From contig NZ_BMER01000005.1 of NCBI RefSeq assembly GCF_014636865.1, positions 182,483 through 246,482 of the forward strand: a stretch of 64,000 nucleotides of DNA, given 5' to 3'. Within the stretch, counting starts at the first letter, position 1. Every line of letters starts with the position of its first letter. Below are positions 42,444 through 51,828 of the stretch, one piece after another. The translations under genes were made by a program, and so were the position numbers. Under the pieces are notes generated by a model that had not been told where the DNA came from, made no database searches, and worked only from the letters and a program-made list of their open reading frames with translations. The stretch is from Parapedobacter pyrenivorans. GTDB lineage: Bacteria; Bacteroidota; Bacteroidia; Sphingobacteriales; Sphingobacteriaceae.

Positions 42444-44492
42444 CTACTTGATTTTTTTCAACGTGTACATATACCCACTTCCGTCCGGATAGCCGGCTAC
42501 GTCAAAACACTGGATATGGAGAAATCCACTTTCGTTGAATGTCATTTCGGCTTTGAAGTCGGGCGACGCCATTGTCGGTTTTTCGCCATTCCACGTGTAC
42601 TTGATGGCGTGTACCGCACGGAGCGGCTTCACACTTACCCGCAGGCTTTCCCTGAAATCCGCAGACCCGTCCCTTGGGCTTTCAGGGTCCACGTGCGCTC
42701 CTGAAAGGTGGATCGTGATGGGGCGTTTCTCAAGCACTTCGCTTTTGTAGCTTACCAGCTGACCTGCTTTGTACAAGCCCACGCGCAAGGTAGTGGTGTT
42801 CGTTATATGCAGTGGGCGATCCCATTTACGATCATTTGGAAGCGGCACTTCCCCATTGGTGGTATACCGGATATCCATGCCCGGCAGCCTGCTGGATATG
42901 GTAAGGGTGAGCGTATCGGTAAAGTAGTTTTCCCGGTTATAAAACCGCTCATGTGCCCTGCCATAGGTGAGCCCCGCTTTGTGTATCTCGGCCGGAAAGA
43001 GCAATTGCTCAAGCTTGCTGGTTGTAGAAGTCATACGTTTGCTAAAGGCATCATAGTCACGCGTTCCATGCGGGTCCCATCCGTGCTCACTCAACGGGGG
43101 TACGCGGGGTAAAATCGCGGGGATGTTCATTTCTTCGGTCATCTCCCAGGCGCATAGCTGTACCCCCACTACCTTTTGCTGATCTTCCGGTCCAAATTGG
43201 ATGGGCTCCCATGCCGGGGCGATGTTGAGGAAGTGCTCCCAACGCCAGATGTTCCACCGGTAAATCTGTTCGGTGGTCCATCTAAGACTTGGGGTGATGT
43301 AAATGGGTTTCCATGAAGCGTTGAGAATGGTGTATCCGTTTTTAATCAGGTCGTCGGGCCGCTGGTACATCGTTTCCCAGGCAAATACCAGAATGTCTGT
43401 CGGGATTTTCACCTTTTCACTCCCATTGCCTTGGAAACTTTCCCACATCAAGGTCTTTTTCCCACGGCTTTTAACATAACGGTGCATTTCCACGATATAG
43501 TTGAGGTACAGATCGTGCGGCTCATCAAAGCCGTGTGCCTTCACCGCCTTGGCGGTAGCCGGGCGTTTCTTAAATTCACCCATAAACACCTCGTCCGCAC
43601 CGATATGGAAATAGGGCGAAGTATAAAACACATCCATCATCTCACCGATAAGGGTCTTGCAGGCTTCCATTGTTTCGGGATTAGCTACATCCAGCATGCG
43701 GAGCTCCTCAGCACCGAATAATTCGGGATAGGCCCTCCGCAACGAACCGGTATGTCCCGGAGCATCAAACTCGGGTACGATAACTACGCCCCGCAAACGG
43801 GCATACTCCACCAACTCTTTCATCTCGGCCAGGCTGTAGTTTTTGCCTGGAGTGGGCATATCCGGAAATGCGGTGGTGGGGAAAACGAACAACTGGTCGT
43901 CATTGAGATGGAGCTGGAGGTATTTGATTTTATACCACCGGCAAATATCGATAACCTGTTTGACCGATGGTACGCTCTGGAACTCCCTCGCCACATCCAA
44001 TAATACGCCACGGTAGTCCAGGCTCGGCCAATCACGGATGGTACATTGGGGTAACTCCCCTCCACCGTCACTTTCGCGGATAAGCTGGAGCAACGATGTC
44101 CATCCGTGCATCAGCGCATCGCCATTTGCCCCGTTGATGGTAATACGCTCGCCGATGGTGAGTACATAGCCATCGCCGGTTAGGCCTTTATCGATCGTAA
44201 ACGTAATCAAGGCATCGGAATTTACAGGGTGTACCGCCCGCTGGTGTAACTGATACGCATCGTGCTGCAAAACAGGTAAGCGGTCATTGAGTGAATCAGG
44301 CAGGGCAACGGTCATCGCCATGCCGGCCAGCTGGAGCACGCCATTTACTTCTGATATCTCCTTTGGCAGGGGCACGATTGTAATCCTTCCGCCTGGATCT
44401 TGTGGCTGTGCCACGGCAGGGATAGCCCACAGGTGGAGCGCGCTAACGAGTAGCAGGGAAAAAGAAAAAAGGTTACTTAACATCATGTTCAT
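42444..44492 (-). CDS. GH20 beta-N-acetylhexosaminidase, secreted
   Basis: The protein has 682 residues, with a signal peptide at about 1-28 (ending AVAQ). An N-terminal GH20b domain (about 30-155) precedes the GH20 TIM barrel (about 160-490) with the paired catalytic residues Asp300-Glu301 in FHIGADEV, and LHLNDDQ upstream. A C-terminal beta-sandwich (about 540-680, IRYTTNGEVPLPND) is of the chitobiase FN3-like type. It removes terminal beta-linked GlcNAc or GalNAc by substrate-assisted catalysis. Its ATG overlaps the SusD stop by one base, showing tight coupling in PUL E. With murQ upstream, GlcNAc-MurNAc fragments are a likely substrate. Confidence 0.93.
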   Translation of the reverse strand: MNMMLSNLFSFSLLLVSALHLWAIPAVAQPQDPGGRITIVPLPKEISEVNGVLQLAGMAMTVALPDSLNDRLPVLQHDAYQLHQRAVHPVNSDALITFTIDKGLTGDGYVLTIGERITINGANGDALMHGWTSLLQLIRESDGGGELPQCTIRDWPSLDYRGVLLDVAREFQSVPSVKQVIDICRWYKIKYLQLHLNDDQLFVFPTTAFPDMPTPGKNYSLAEMKELVEYARLRGVVIVPEFDAPGHTGSLRRAYPELFGAEELRMLDVANPETMEACKTLIGEMMDVFYTSPYFHIGADEVFMGEFKKRPATAKAVKAHGFDEPHDLYLNYIVEMHRYVKSRGKKTLMWESFQGNGSEKVKIPTDILVFAWETMYQRPDDLIKNGYTILNASWKPIYITPSLRWTTEQIYRWNIWRWEHFLNIAPAWEPIQFGPEDQQKVVGVQLCAWEMTEEMNIPAILPRVPPLSEHGWDPHGTRDYDAFSKRMTSTTSKLEQLLFPAEIHKAGLTYGRAHERFYNRENYFTDTLTLTISSRLPGMDIRYTTNGEVPLPNDRKWDRPLHITNTTTLRVGLYKAGQLVSYKSEVLEKRPITIHLSGAHVDPESPRDGSADFRESLRVSVKPLRAVHAIKYTWNGEKPTMASPDFKAEMTFNESGFLHIQCFDVAGYPDGSGYMYTLKKIK

Positions 44493-46270
44493 TAGTTATA
44501 TCCTGGGTTCTGAATCAGTGTCGCATTTCCCGAAGCATCAATACTCCGGTCGATTTGAATCTGTGGGATGGGAAAATACTCATTTTTATTGGATTGGAAG
44601 TGCCCGTCGCTGATATCGGTTGTGATCGCACTTTCGTAGGCGAAGAAGTCATTAAGTGTTTGCTCTGCATCGCCCCAGCGTACCAAATCAAAAAAACGGT
44701 GCCCTTCCATGGCCAGCTCGATACGCCGCTCGAAATGGATTGCGGCCTTCGCGCGGGCTTTACCCCAACCGGCAAAGGTGCCCGCCGGGTATTCGCCGAT
44801 CCGGTAATTAGCTGCCGGTGTATTGGAAAAGCCGTCCAACGGGTTTTTCGCGTCCGCGTACGCATGCAACCAACCCGATGGATTGGCCGCTCTGGCCCGG
44901 ATGAGATTCACATACGATTGGGCTTTCTCCAATGATCCAGCTTCGGCTTCCGCTTCAGCGGCCATGAGCAGCACATCTGCAAACCGGATGATCATCACGT
45001 TATTTGCCGTGCCCGGCGCCCAAGAGCTTTGATCGGCATATTGCTCTTGCGTAGCCTGCCAATAAATGTTTTTCTTCGAATTATACGGCCCGCCGTAAGC
45101 CTGGTCGCGGAGCCAGGCCACGCCGGGATGATGGCCCCAATCCAGATAAGGCACGCCCCTCCGGCCAACGGTCCAGTCAAGTCGGGGGTCCAGCGGGCCC
45201 GTGTATGGTGTAAAAGGTGCATCTGCGGCAATCCGCATGTCGTTTTTAACGGGGTTCTGGTTGTAATTAGTCAGCTCGGGCAGTCCAGTGGTGGCATCAG
45301 TCTTGAAGGAATTGACGAGGTCTTGCGTAGGCTGGTAAAAGCCGCAGCAGCGGAAAGGGCTGTAGAATGGGAAATTCAGCATGTTGCCGTTGTTGGCGTT
45401 GGTGATGTCGTTCGTGCCATCATTTACGGCCATCTGCACCGCAAAAACGGATTCACGATGATTTTTCCACTCCGCATAGAAAACTTTGTAAAATTCATCG
45501 ACCAATCCATACGGCTGGCCGTCAGCCGTATGCCCTTCAGTGATGACTTGGTCAAATATCGCCTTTGCCTCCAGGTATTTGCTTTGGTACAGGTATGTTT
45601 TGCCCAGGTATGCCGCGGCAGCCCACTTGTTTACCCGGCCAAGCTGCGTTTGGAGCGCCGGTAGGTTATCGAAGGCGTACCGGAAGTCCTCTTCTATCTT
45701 TGGCCAGACGGCTTCTTGATTGGGTTGCCGCAGCTCGGTGGTCTGTTCGTCGATCCAGGGAATGTTACCGAAGATTTTCCGCAGCTCGAAATAATAGTGC
45801 GCCCGGAGAAACCGCGCCTCCGCTGAGACTCGCTGCGCAGTTGCCCCGTCAATCTGCCCCTCGGGCACCTGCTCAAGTACCTTTAGCACGTCGTTTGTGC
45901 GTGTAATTCCTTCGTAGCCGGCGGTCCACTTCGCATTGAGGATGCCATTGCTTGCGTCAATCGAAAAATTGGCCACACCGTTGATGCTCGATTGGTCACC
46001 GCCAACGGCCCCCTTATGTGCGTCCGCGCCGGCTACATCGCCGAATATCCAGTTCATGGGCGTGGTCACCCACGGATCGAAACCGATGGCGCTTCCGTCA
46101 AGCGCTCCGTAAGCGCCTAATAATAGGCCGTTTACACCCGCTTCCGTCGCCAACACGTCTTCCGATAATGAGCCAACAGCCGGCTGCTCCAAAAATGCCT
46201 CCTTGCAAGCATTCAGCGATAATGCCGCAGCAAATAATAAGGTAGCTAGTTTTATTGTTGAATTCTTCAT
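44492..46270 (-). CDS. SusD-like glycan-binding lipoprotein
   Basis: The protein has 592 residues, with lipobox ALSLNAC at about residue 22. SusD signatures include VSAEARFLRAHYYFELRKIFG (core LRAHYYFELRKIFG) and FERRIELAMEGHRFFDLVRWG with EYFPIPQIQID near the end. It caps the SusC 13 bp upstream. It lies between SusC and the GH20 enzyme in the murQ-linked locus. Confidence 0.95.
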   Translation of the reverse strand: MKNSTIKLATLLFAAALSLNACKEAFLEQPAVGSLSEDVLATEAGVNGLLLGAYGALDGSAIGFDPWVTTPMNWIFGDVAGADAHKGAVGGDQSSINGVANFSIDASNGILNAKWTAGYEGITRTNDVLKVLEQVPEGQIDGATAQRVSAEARFLRAHYYFELRKIFGNIPWIDEQTTELRQPNQEAVWPKIEEDFRYAFDNLPALQTQLGRVNKWAAAAYLGKTYLYQSKYLEAKAIFDQVITEGHTADGQPYGLVDEFYKVFYAEWKNHRESVFAVQMAVNDGTNDITNANNGNMLNFPFYSPFRCCGFYQPTQDLVNSFKTDATTGLPELTNYNQNPVKNDMRIAADAPFTPYTGPLDPRLDWTVGRRGVPYLDWGHHPGVAWLRDQAYGGPYNSKKNIYWQATQEQYADQSSWAPGTANNVMIIRFADVLLMAAEAEAEAGSLEKAQSYVNLIRARAANPSGWLHAYADAKNPLDGFSNTPAANYRIGEYPAGTFAGWGKARAKAAIHFERRIELAMEGHRFFDLVRWGDAEQTLNDFFAYESAITTDISDGHFQSNKNEYFPIPQIQIDRSIDASGNATLIQNPGYN

Positions 46271-46283
46271 GTCTTTTCGTGGT

Positions 46284-49200
46284 TTAATACGTAAACGTTA
46301 GACCAAGCAGGTACTGCCGCTGGGCGGGATAGATGCCTTCGTCGATTCCAAATGAGGTATTGCCCCCGGGAATTTCCGGATCGGTACCCGAATACCCGGT
46401 GATTGTAAACAGGTTGGTACCTGCTACGTATAACCGGAGGTTTCGGATGCCCAATCGGCTGCACGCACGGTCTGGCAGGGTATAGCCCAGCTGTGCATTT
46501 TTGGCGCGGAGGTAAGATCCGTTTTCAACATAATAGGAGTTGGGTACCTGGCTGGTGCTAAACGTAGCATTTACCTCCTGTATGGGGGCGGTGGCCTGAT
46601 GACGTGTAGGTGTCCAGGAATCATGGAGCGCCGTACGGCTCTTCGCGCCGCCAAAAGTCGGGTAGAAATCATGCCACCACTTCAACTGGTTCCATACGTC
46701 ATTTCCAGACACGCCGAATAAGAACATGCTGAAGTCGAACTGACGGTATTCCACGGCAAGATTAAGACCATAACTGAAGTCGGGGCTTGGGTTGCCCAGG
46801 AATGTCCGGTCGCTGGCATTGACCAGTCCATCGTTATTTCGGTCGGCATAGCGGAATCGGCCAAGGCCCATCCCCGCTTGGTAGGTGCCACCGGGAGCTC
46901 CGGCATTGGCCGCCGTAATTTCCTCTTGGGTATTCCAGAATCCGTCGATTTGGTAACCATAGAATTGCCCGATAGACGTACCCACCCCGTTGCGCACGAT
47001 GTACGCCCCGCTGAACCGCCGCGAATCCTGCTCGAAATACTGCGCATCATCCGACACTTTGACGATCTCATTGCGGTATGTGGTGAAGGTGAGTTGGCCA
47101 TTGAACTTTACCTGATCTCCGATGGGAAGGGAAGTGTTTACCGCAAGGTCGATACCTTGGTTTGTCATCTGGGCAATGTTTACGAAGGGTGATGTTGCCG
47201 TGCCTGCCGTACCCGGTAGCTGCGGATTGTACAAGAGGTCTACCACGTCCTTGCGGTAGTAGTCTGCTGTCACATCCAGTTTACCACCAAAGAATACGGC
47301 GTCGAAGCCGATATTGGCGTTAATATTCCGTTCCCACTTAGCGTCAGGGTTGCCTACCCTGCCGCGCTGAAAACCCATTTCGATGCCATTACCGGAGCCG
47401 TTGATGTCGTAAAACGAGGCATATCGGTTGCCGGTAAAGGTCGTAAAGGCGTTGTCGGGCGCTACATTCATCTGATTGCCCATCACACCGTAGCTGCCGC
47501 GCAGTTTAAAGTCGCTCATCCACGCAATATCCCAAAATGGTTCTTCTGAAATACGCCAGGCCGCGCTGGCAGCCGGAAACCAGCCGTATTGGTAGTTGAG
47601 GAAACGCGAAGAACCATCGCGCCGTATCGTGGCGCCGACGAGGTACCGCTGCATCAGGTTATAATCCACTCGGGCGAACGTCGAGAAAAGCGCGTCAGCC
47701 CAGCGGCTGCTTGCATTGGTCTGCGTGCCCGATCCGGTTGATAGCGTGGTAAAATCGGGGTCGAATGAGAAGTATCCCTGGGTGGATCCCGACAGGTTCC
47801 GCCCTTCATTTTTGTATGACTCGACACCGGCCACGGCAGTAAGCTGATGGATATCCGCAATGGTGGCTTCATAACGTAAGGTATTGGTCCAGGTCCAGTT
47901 GTAGCCGTACGAGCTCTGCTCGGAATAACTGTTTACCGTATTTTCGTTGGCAGAGTTTTCATATTCCGGATAGCCAAACTGGTGGCTATAGCCGGCGTAC
48001 AGCTCCCCACCGAATTGGGTGCGGAAGGTAAAGTTGGATAATATATCCGCTTCGAGGTGCATGCTGCCGAGGAGGCGATTGCCTTTATTGCGATTGTTTT
48101 TTGTGCGTTCCTGTATGGCCACGGGATTGAGGGCGTTGCCCAGATCCGAGCCAAAAGACCCAGCGTAATTGCCCATGATATCCCGTACGGGTATGATGGG
48201 TTGCTGCCTGAAGGCCATCATGATCGCATTGCCGCCGCCGCCCATCTGATTGGAGATCGACACCGCCATGTTTTCGCCCACCCGTACCCTGTCGCCGATC
48301 TTGAACTGGCTATTTGCACGGAGCGTTTGCCGCTTTACGTAAGTGTTAATCAATGTGCCCTGCTGATCGAAATGATTCAGCGAAAAGAGAAACGTACTCC
48401 GGTCACCGCCGCCGCTTACGGATACGTTGTGGCTCGTGATCGGTGCTGGGCGGAAGATTTCCTCATACCAGTTGGTGCCCGCCTGATTGGCTTTAACGAT
48501 GCGGTAAAAGCCATTCAACGATTCGGGATCGGTATAGCGTGGATCGACATTATACAGCGAGTGGTCTACCTCGCCCTCCATCCTGCCAGCCGGCGATATA
48601 TAGTCCGGCAGACGGGGCGTGGCGCCGTTGCCATATTGCGGGTCCGCTGACCGCTTGGATGGATCAGCCATCCATTTCAGTTCGGCCATTTCCGTGGGGG
48701 ATAGCAGATCCCAAACGTTACCCTTTTTCGGGCGTTCGGAGCCATAGTAGCCATCGTAAGAAACGGATATCCGGCTGCCACCGCTTTTGGTCGTCACGAT
48801 TATCACCCCATTGGCCGCTCTCGATCCATAGATAGACGCCGCCCCCGCATCCTTGAGTACCTGCATGGACGCGACATCATTGGGGTTGAGGCTCGCGATA
48901 CTTTGCAGCGGCACACCATCCACTACATACAGCGGAGCGTTATTACCGAAAGTGTTGAATCCGCGGATGCGGACCTGCGGCTCTTCGCCGGGCCTCCCGC
49001 TGCCGATTACGGTGACGCCGGCCGCACGGCCCTGCAATTGATTGGTAATGGATGAAGCCGGTTGTTTCTGCATCGCCGCTACGTCGACCACTGCGACTGA
49101 GCCCATCAGGTCCTTTTTTTGTTTGGTGCCGTAGCCGACCACAACGACCTGTTCCAGACCCAACGCGTCAAACTCAAGTGAAACTTGTAGTTCGGCGGTG

Positions 49201-49511
49201 CTGCCAACAGGATATTCGGCCACTTTGTATCCAATGGATGAGAACAGCAGCACCGCATCCGGGCGATCCAGCTGGATGGCAAATTTTCCCTGTGCATCGG
49301 TAGCAGCGCCGTTGTTGGTGCCCTTTTGGGTTACCGAAACACCCGTCAATGGCTCCCCGGAGAGTGAGTCGGTGACCGTGCCGCGGACGGTGATCTGTTC
49401 TTGCGCATACAATCCGCAGGGGTGCAGCAGCCCCGACAGCAGCAAGAGCACAGCCGTCATGCCACGGAGAAAGCTGCTTTGATTGATGGTGAAGTTTGGT
49501 TTAATTTTCAT
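46284..49511 (-). CDS. SusC-like TonB-dependent transporter (no STN domain)
   Basis: The protein has 1075 residues. The signal is at about 14-36 (MTAVLLLLSGLLHPCGLYAQ), then the regulatory-like beta domain (VRGTVTDSLSGEPLTGVSV), TonB box (LEQVVVVGYGTKQKKD), plug and barrel ending LGLTFTY. No STN domain, so FecR-type signalling is not expected. It would bring GlcNAc-containing oligosaccharides into the periplasm with SusD. The gap of 73 bp from the MFS gene contains a hairpin but no recognised promoter, so it is probably read from the murQ promoter. Confidence 0.95.
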   Translation of the reverse strand: MKIKPNFTINQSSFLRGMTAVLLLLSGLLHPCGLYAQEQITVRGTVTDSLSGEPLTGVSVTQKGTNNGAATDAQGKFAIQLDRPDAVLLFSSIGYKVAEYPVGSTAELQVSLEFDALGLEQVVVVGYGTKQKKDLMGSVAVVDVAAMQKQPASSITNQLQGRAAGVTVIGSGRPGEEPQVRIRGFNTFGNNAPLYVVDGVPLQSIASLNPNDVASMQVLKDAGAASIYGSRAANGVIIVTTKSGGSRISVSYDGYYGSERPKKGNVWDLLSPTEMAELKWMADPSKRSADPQYGNGATPRLPDYISPAGRMEGEVDHSLYNVDPRYTDPESLNGFYRIVKANQAGTNWYEEIFRPAPITSHNVSVSGGGDRSTFLFSLNHFDQQGTLINTYVKRQTLRANSQFKIGDRVRVGENMAVSISNQMGGGGNAIMMAFRQQPIIPVRDIMGNYAGSFGSDLGNALNPVAIQERTKNNRNKGNRLLGSMHLEADILSNFTFRTQFGGELYAGYSHQFGYPEYENSANENTVNSYSEQSSYGYNWTWTNTLRYEATIADIHQLTAVAGVESYKNEGRNLSGSTQGYFSFDPDFTTLSTGSGTQTNASSRWADALFSTFARVDYNLMQRYLVGATIRRDGSSRFLNYQYGWFPAASAAWRISEEPFWDIAWMSDFKLRGSYGVMGNQMNVAPDNAFTTFTGNRYASFYDINGSGNGIEMGFQRGRVGNPDAKWERNINANIGFDAVFFGGKLDVTADYYRKDVVDLLYNPQLPGTAGTATSPFVNIAQMTNQGIDLAVNTSLPIGDQVKFNGQLTFTTYRNEIVKVSDDAQYFEQDSRRFSGAYIVRNGVGTSIGQFYGYQIDGFWNTQEEITAANAGAPGGTYQAGMGLGRFRYADRNNDGLVNASDRTFLGNPSPDFSYGLNLAVEYRQFDFSMFLFGVSGNDVWNQLKWWHDFYPTFGGAKSRTALHDSWTPTRHQATAPIQEVNATFSTSQVPNSYYVENGSYLRAKNAQLGYTLPDRACSRLGIRNLRLYVAGTNLFTITGYSGTDPEIPGGNTSFGIDEGIYPAQRQYLLGLTFTY

Positions 49512-49550
49512 AATTTTGTTTTGGCATTAAAATTTAATCCACTTTCTCTA

Positions 49551-49582
49551 GGGAGCACAAGTCCAATTGTGCTCCCCTTTTT
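49551..49582. terminator. Hairpin between the MFS and SusC genes
   Basis: GGGAGCACAA (49551-49560) pairs perfectly with TTGTGCTCCC (49567-49576) across 6 nt. A T5 run follows on the plus strand (49578-49582), but not on the minus strand on which both flanking genes lie. It may partly terminate or stabilise the operon mRNA and so set the level of murQ-MFS relative to SusC-SusD-GH20. Confidence 0.5.
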
Positions 49583-49584
49583 GT

Positions 49585-50874
49585 TTACTCCTGGTTCGTG
49601 TAAGCCTCCTTTCGTAAAAGCCGGGTTTCGATATGACCGGCATACCAAAACCACATGTTGTACAAATAACAAGGGGCAATAATGAGGTATGCCCAGCGAT
49701 TGTCCAATATGGTAGCAGCCCAGCCGTAAAGCAAGGGCATGATCGCCCCACCCGCTATGCCCATAATCAGCAATGCCGAGGCGTGATGCAGTTGTTTCCC
49801 GCCTAGGCCGCGGAGCGTCTGTGGCCAGATGGCCGGCCAAAGCAAGGCATTGGCAAATCCCAATGAAGCCACGGCAAATACGGAGAATTTACCCGGCGCG
49901 ATGATCACGGCGCCTAGGAGCAACATTCCGAGCAAGTTGGATAGGAGAAAGGCGCGCGATTGGCCGACCAACCGGGGGGTGATCACGATGCCTACCAGGT
50001 AGCCAACCATCATTGATGTCAGTGTAGCGGATGTCAGCTTTGCGGATAAGGAAATGCTCAATCCATGGTAAAGCCCGTAATTGCCGATTGTATCACCCGC
50101 CACAACTTCGGCGCCCACCGAGCAGAAAATAGCCATAAATCCCAGCGCCGCTCGCCTGCTGTAGGCACTTTCGCTCAATGGCTGGTATTCGCTGGCCTGC
50201 TGGTTAGCTATAAGCTGGATGGGAGGTAAGCCCGCTTTGCTCACCAACAGCGCCAGCATGGTCAGAAAAGCCGCTAGAATGGCGTACGGCACAATTACCC
50301 GGTTTGCAAGTGCCTGCAACTGCCCCTCACTCATGTCTTTGGATAGGGTGTTTTCCAATCCGGATGCAGCCTGGGTCAGCAATATCGCCCCGAAAATCAG
50401 CGGGGCGAGCATGCCTGCAAACTTGTTGCATGCCCCCATGATACTCATCCGCTGGGCCGCCCGGTGATGCGGACCCAGTACGGTTACGTACGGATTTACG
50501 GCGATCTGCAAGATGGTAAGCCCCGTGCCCAAAAGGAAAAGGCCGACGAGGAACCAAGCGTATGTACGCTCCATTGCTGCTGGCAGGAATACCAGGCAGC
50601 CTGCTGCCATCAATAGCAACCCAGCTTGTATACCTTTTACCGTGCCGACTTTCTGCAGAAAACCAACCGCAGGCAACGAGGCGACGGTATACGCAATGTA
50701 GAAGGCGAAGGTAACCAGGTAAGTCTGCCACTCGGCCAACTGGCAGGCAATCCGGAGATAAGGAATCAATGCGCCATTGATCCAGGTGACAAACCCGAAT
50801 AAGAAAAAGAACAAGGCAATCAGTGCCAGTTGTCTTGCGGGAGATATGACCCGATCAGGTGCCATGGTCTTCAT
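49585..50874 (-). CDS. Sugar MFS transporter (FucP/NagP-type)
   Basis: The protein has 429 residues and about 12 membrane segments in the FucP sugar:proton symporter family pattern: FFLFGFVTWINGALIPYLR in TM1, and NPYVTVLGPHHRAAQRMS after TM4. Relatives import fucose, glucose/galactose or GlcNAc across the inner membrane. The context (murQ upstream, GH20 downstream) suggests GlcNAc, MurNAc or a related amino sugar. Its start overlaps the end of murQ by 20 bp, so the two are co-translated. A second Met at 50865 is an alternative start. Confidence 0.9.
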   Translation of the reverse strand: MKTMAPDRVISPARQLALIALFFFLFGFVTWINGALIPYLRIACQLAEWQTYLVTFAFYIAYTVASLPAVGFLQKVGTVKGIQAGLLLMAAGCLVFLPAAMERTYAWFLVGLFLLGTGLTILQIAVNPYVTVLGPHHRAAQRMSIMGACNKFAGMLAPLIFGAILLTQAASGLENTLSKDMSEGQLQALANRVIVPYAILAAFLTMLALLVSKAGLPPIQLIANQQASEYQPLSESAYSRRAALGFMAIFCSVGAEVVAGDTIGNYGLYHGLSISLSAKLTSATLTSMMVGYLVGIVITPRLVGQSRAFLLSNLLGMLLLGAVIIAPGKFSVFAVASLGFANALLWPAIWPQTLRGLGGKQLHHASALLIMGIAGGAIMPLLYGWAATILDNRWAYLIIAPCYLYNMWFWYAGHIETRLLRKEAYTNQE

Positions 50875-51697
50875 TTGTGGTTGTACGGAGGAGTTCCTGA
50901 AGCGCCAATTTTACACTGCCATTCCGTAGCAAAAGCGTTTTTGCTTCTTCATAGTCTTGTATCCTGCCCTGTTTCATGACCATGCGGATACCGCGGTCTA
51001 CCAGTTTATTGTTGCTGATCTGCATGTTTACCATCTGGTTGTCTTCAACCAACCCCAAGCCGATCATCACTGCGGTAGATATCATGTTCAAAACCAGTTT
51101 TTGGGCCGTGCCGCTTTTCATACGGGTGCTGCCGGTCACAAATTCCGGCCCCACCACCACCTCAATCGGATAGTCGGCATGAGAAGCCACTGGCGAATCT
51201 AGATTGCAGACTATGCAACCCGTTAGGATATTTCGTTCCTGTGCCTTCCGGAGCGCACCAATTACATAGGGCGTGGTGCCGCTGGCCGCAATGCCAAGGA
51301 CTACATCCTGGGCAGTAATACCATGCACTTCCAGATCCCTCCAACCGGCGTCTTCGCTATCTTCGACTTCTTCAAGACCATTGCGCAGCGCTTCATCGCC
51401 CCCAGCCATAATACCGATAACCAACGTAGCGGGCACACCATAGGTTGGCGGGCATTCGCTGGCATCGAGCACACCCAGGCGTCCGCTGGTGCCCGCACCG
51501 ATGTAAAATAGCCTTCCCCCATCCATCAGCCTTTTTTTAATCTGGTCCACCAGTAAGGCAATCTGCGGAATCACACGCGCAACGGCAGGAGGGACATTGG
51601 TATCCTCATTGTTGATGTTTCTCAGCACGTCGACTGTCTCCATCTGTTCCAGATGGCGGTAGTTGGAAGGCTGCTCGGTGATTTTATTGAATTTCAT
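50855..51697 (-). CDS. murQ: N-acetylmuramic acid 6-phosphate etherase
   Basis: The protein has 280 residues from the ATG at 51697 (MKFNKITEQPSNYRHLEQM); the longer open frame upstream runs through the promoter region. MurQ cleaves the lactyl ether of MurNAc-6-P to give GlcNAc-6-P and D-lactate in cell-wall recycling or scavenging. The SIS fold and family signatures are clear: FYIGAGTSGRLGVLDASECP with the conserved Glu of DASE, GIAASGTTPYV, and VTGSTRMKSGTAQK. It is the first gene of a likely operon with the MFS porter, SusC, SusD and GH20. No phosphorylating kinase for MurNAc is in the window. Confidence 0.96.
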   Translation of the reverse strand: MKFNKITEQPSNYRHLEQMETVDVLRNINNEDTNVPPAVARVIPQIALLVDQIKKRLMDGGRLFYIGAGTSGRLGVLDASECPPTYGVPATLVIGIMAGGDEALRNGLEEVEDSEDAGWRDLEVHGITAQDVVLGIAASGTTPYVIGALRKAQERNILTGCIVCNLDSPVASHADYPIEVVVGPEFVTGSTRMKSGTAQKLVLNMISTAVMIGLGLVEDNQMVNMQISNNKLVDRGIRMVMKQGRIQDYEEAKTLLLRNGSVKLALQELLRTTTNEDHGT

Positions 51698-51729
51698 ATC
51701 TTTCTTATAAACAGCAATAATTATTATGT

Positions 51730-51801
51730 ACCAGTATATACCAGTACAATAATCAGAAATTAAATTTGTTTGCGCAAACAATTTTTTATTTATTTACTTT
51801 G
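51730..51801. promoter_or_regulatory. Divergent murQ / gntR promoter region with candidate operators
   Basis: A perfect 16-bp palindrome TTGTTTGCGCAAACAA spans 51766-51781, and a direct repeat ACCAGTA occurs at 51730-51736 and 51740-51746 (10 bp apart, one helical turn). For gntR, a TTTG at 51769-51772 and TTACTTTG at 51794-51801 lie 21 nt apart. For murQ, TTTG at 51778-51775 and GATTATTG at 51754-51747 lie 20 nt apart on the minus strand. The palindrome covers the -33 region of both promoters, a good place for a repressor. The ACCAGT half-sites resemble those of HutC-type GntR regulators. Confidence 0.6.
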
Positions 51802-51828
51802 CATCGTTTGCAAGAAGAACTATTCAAC

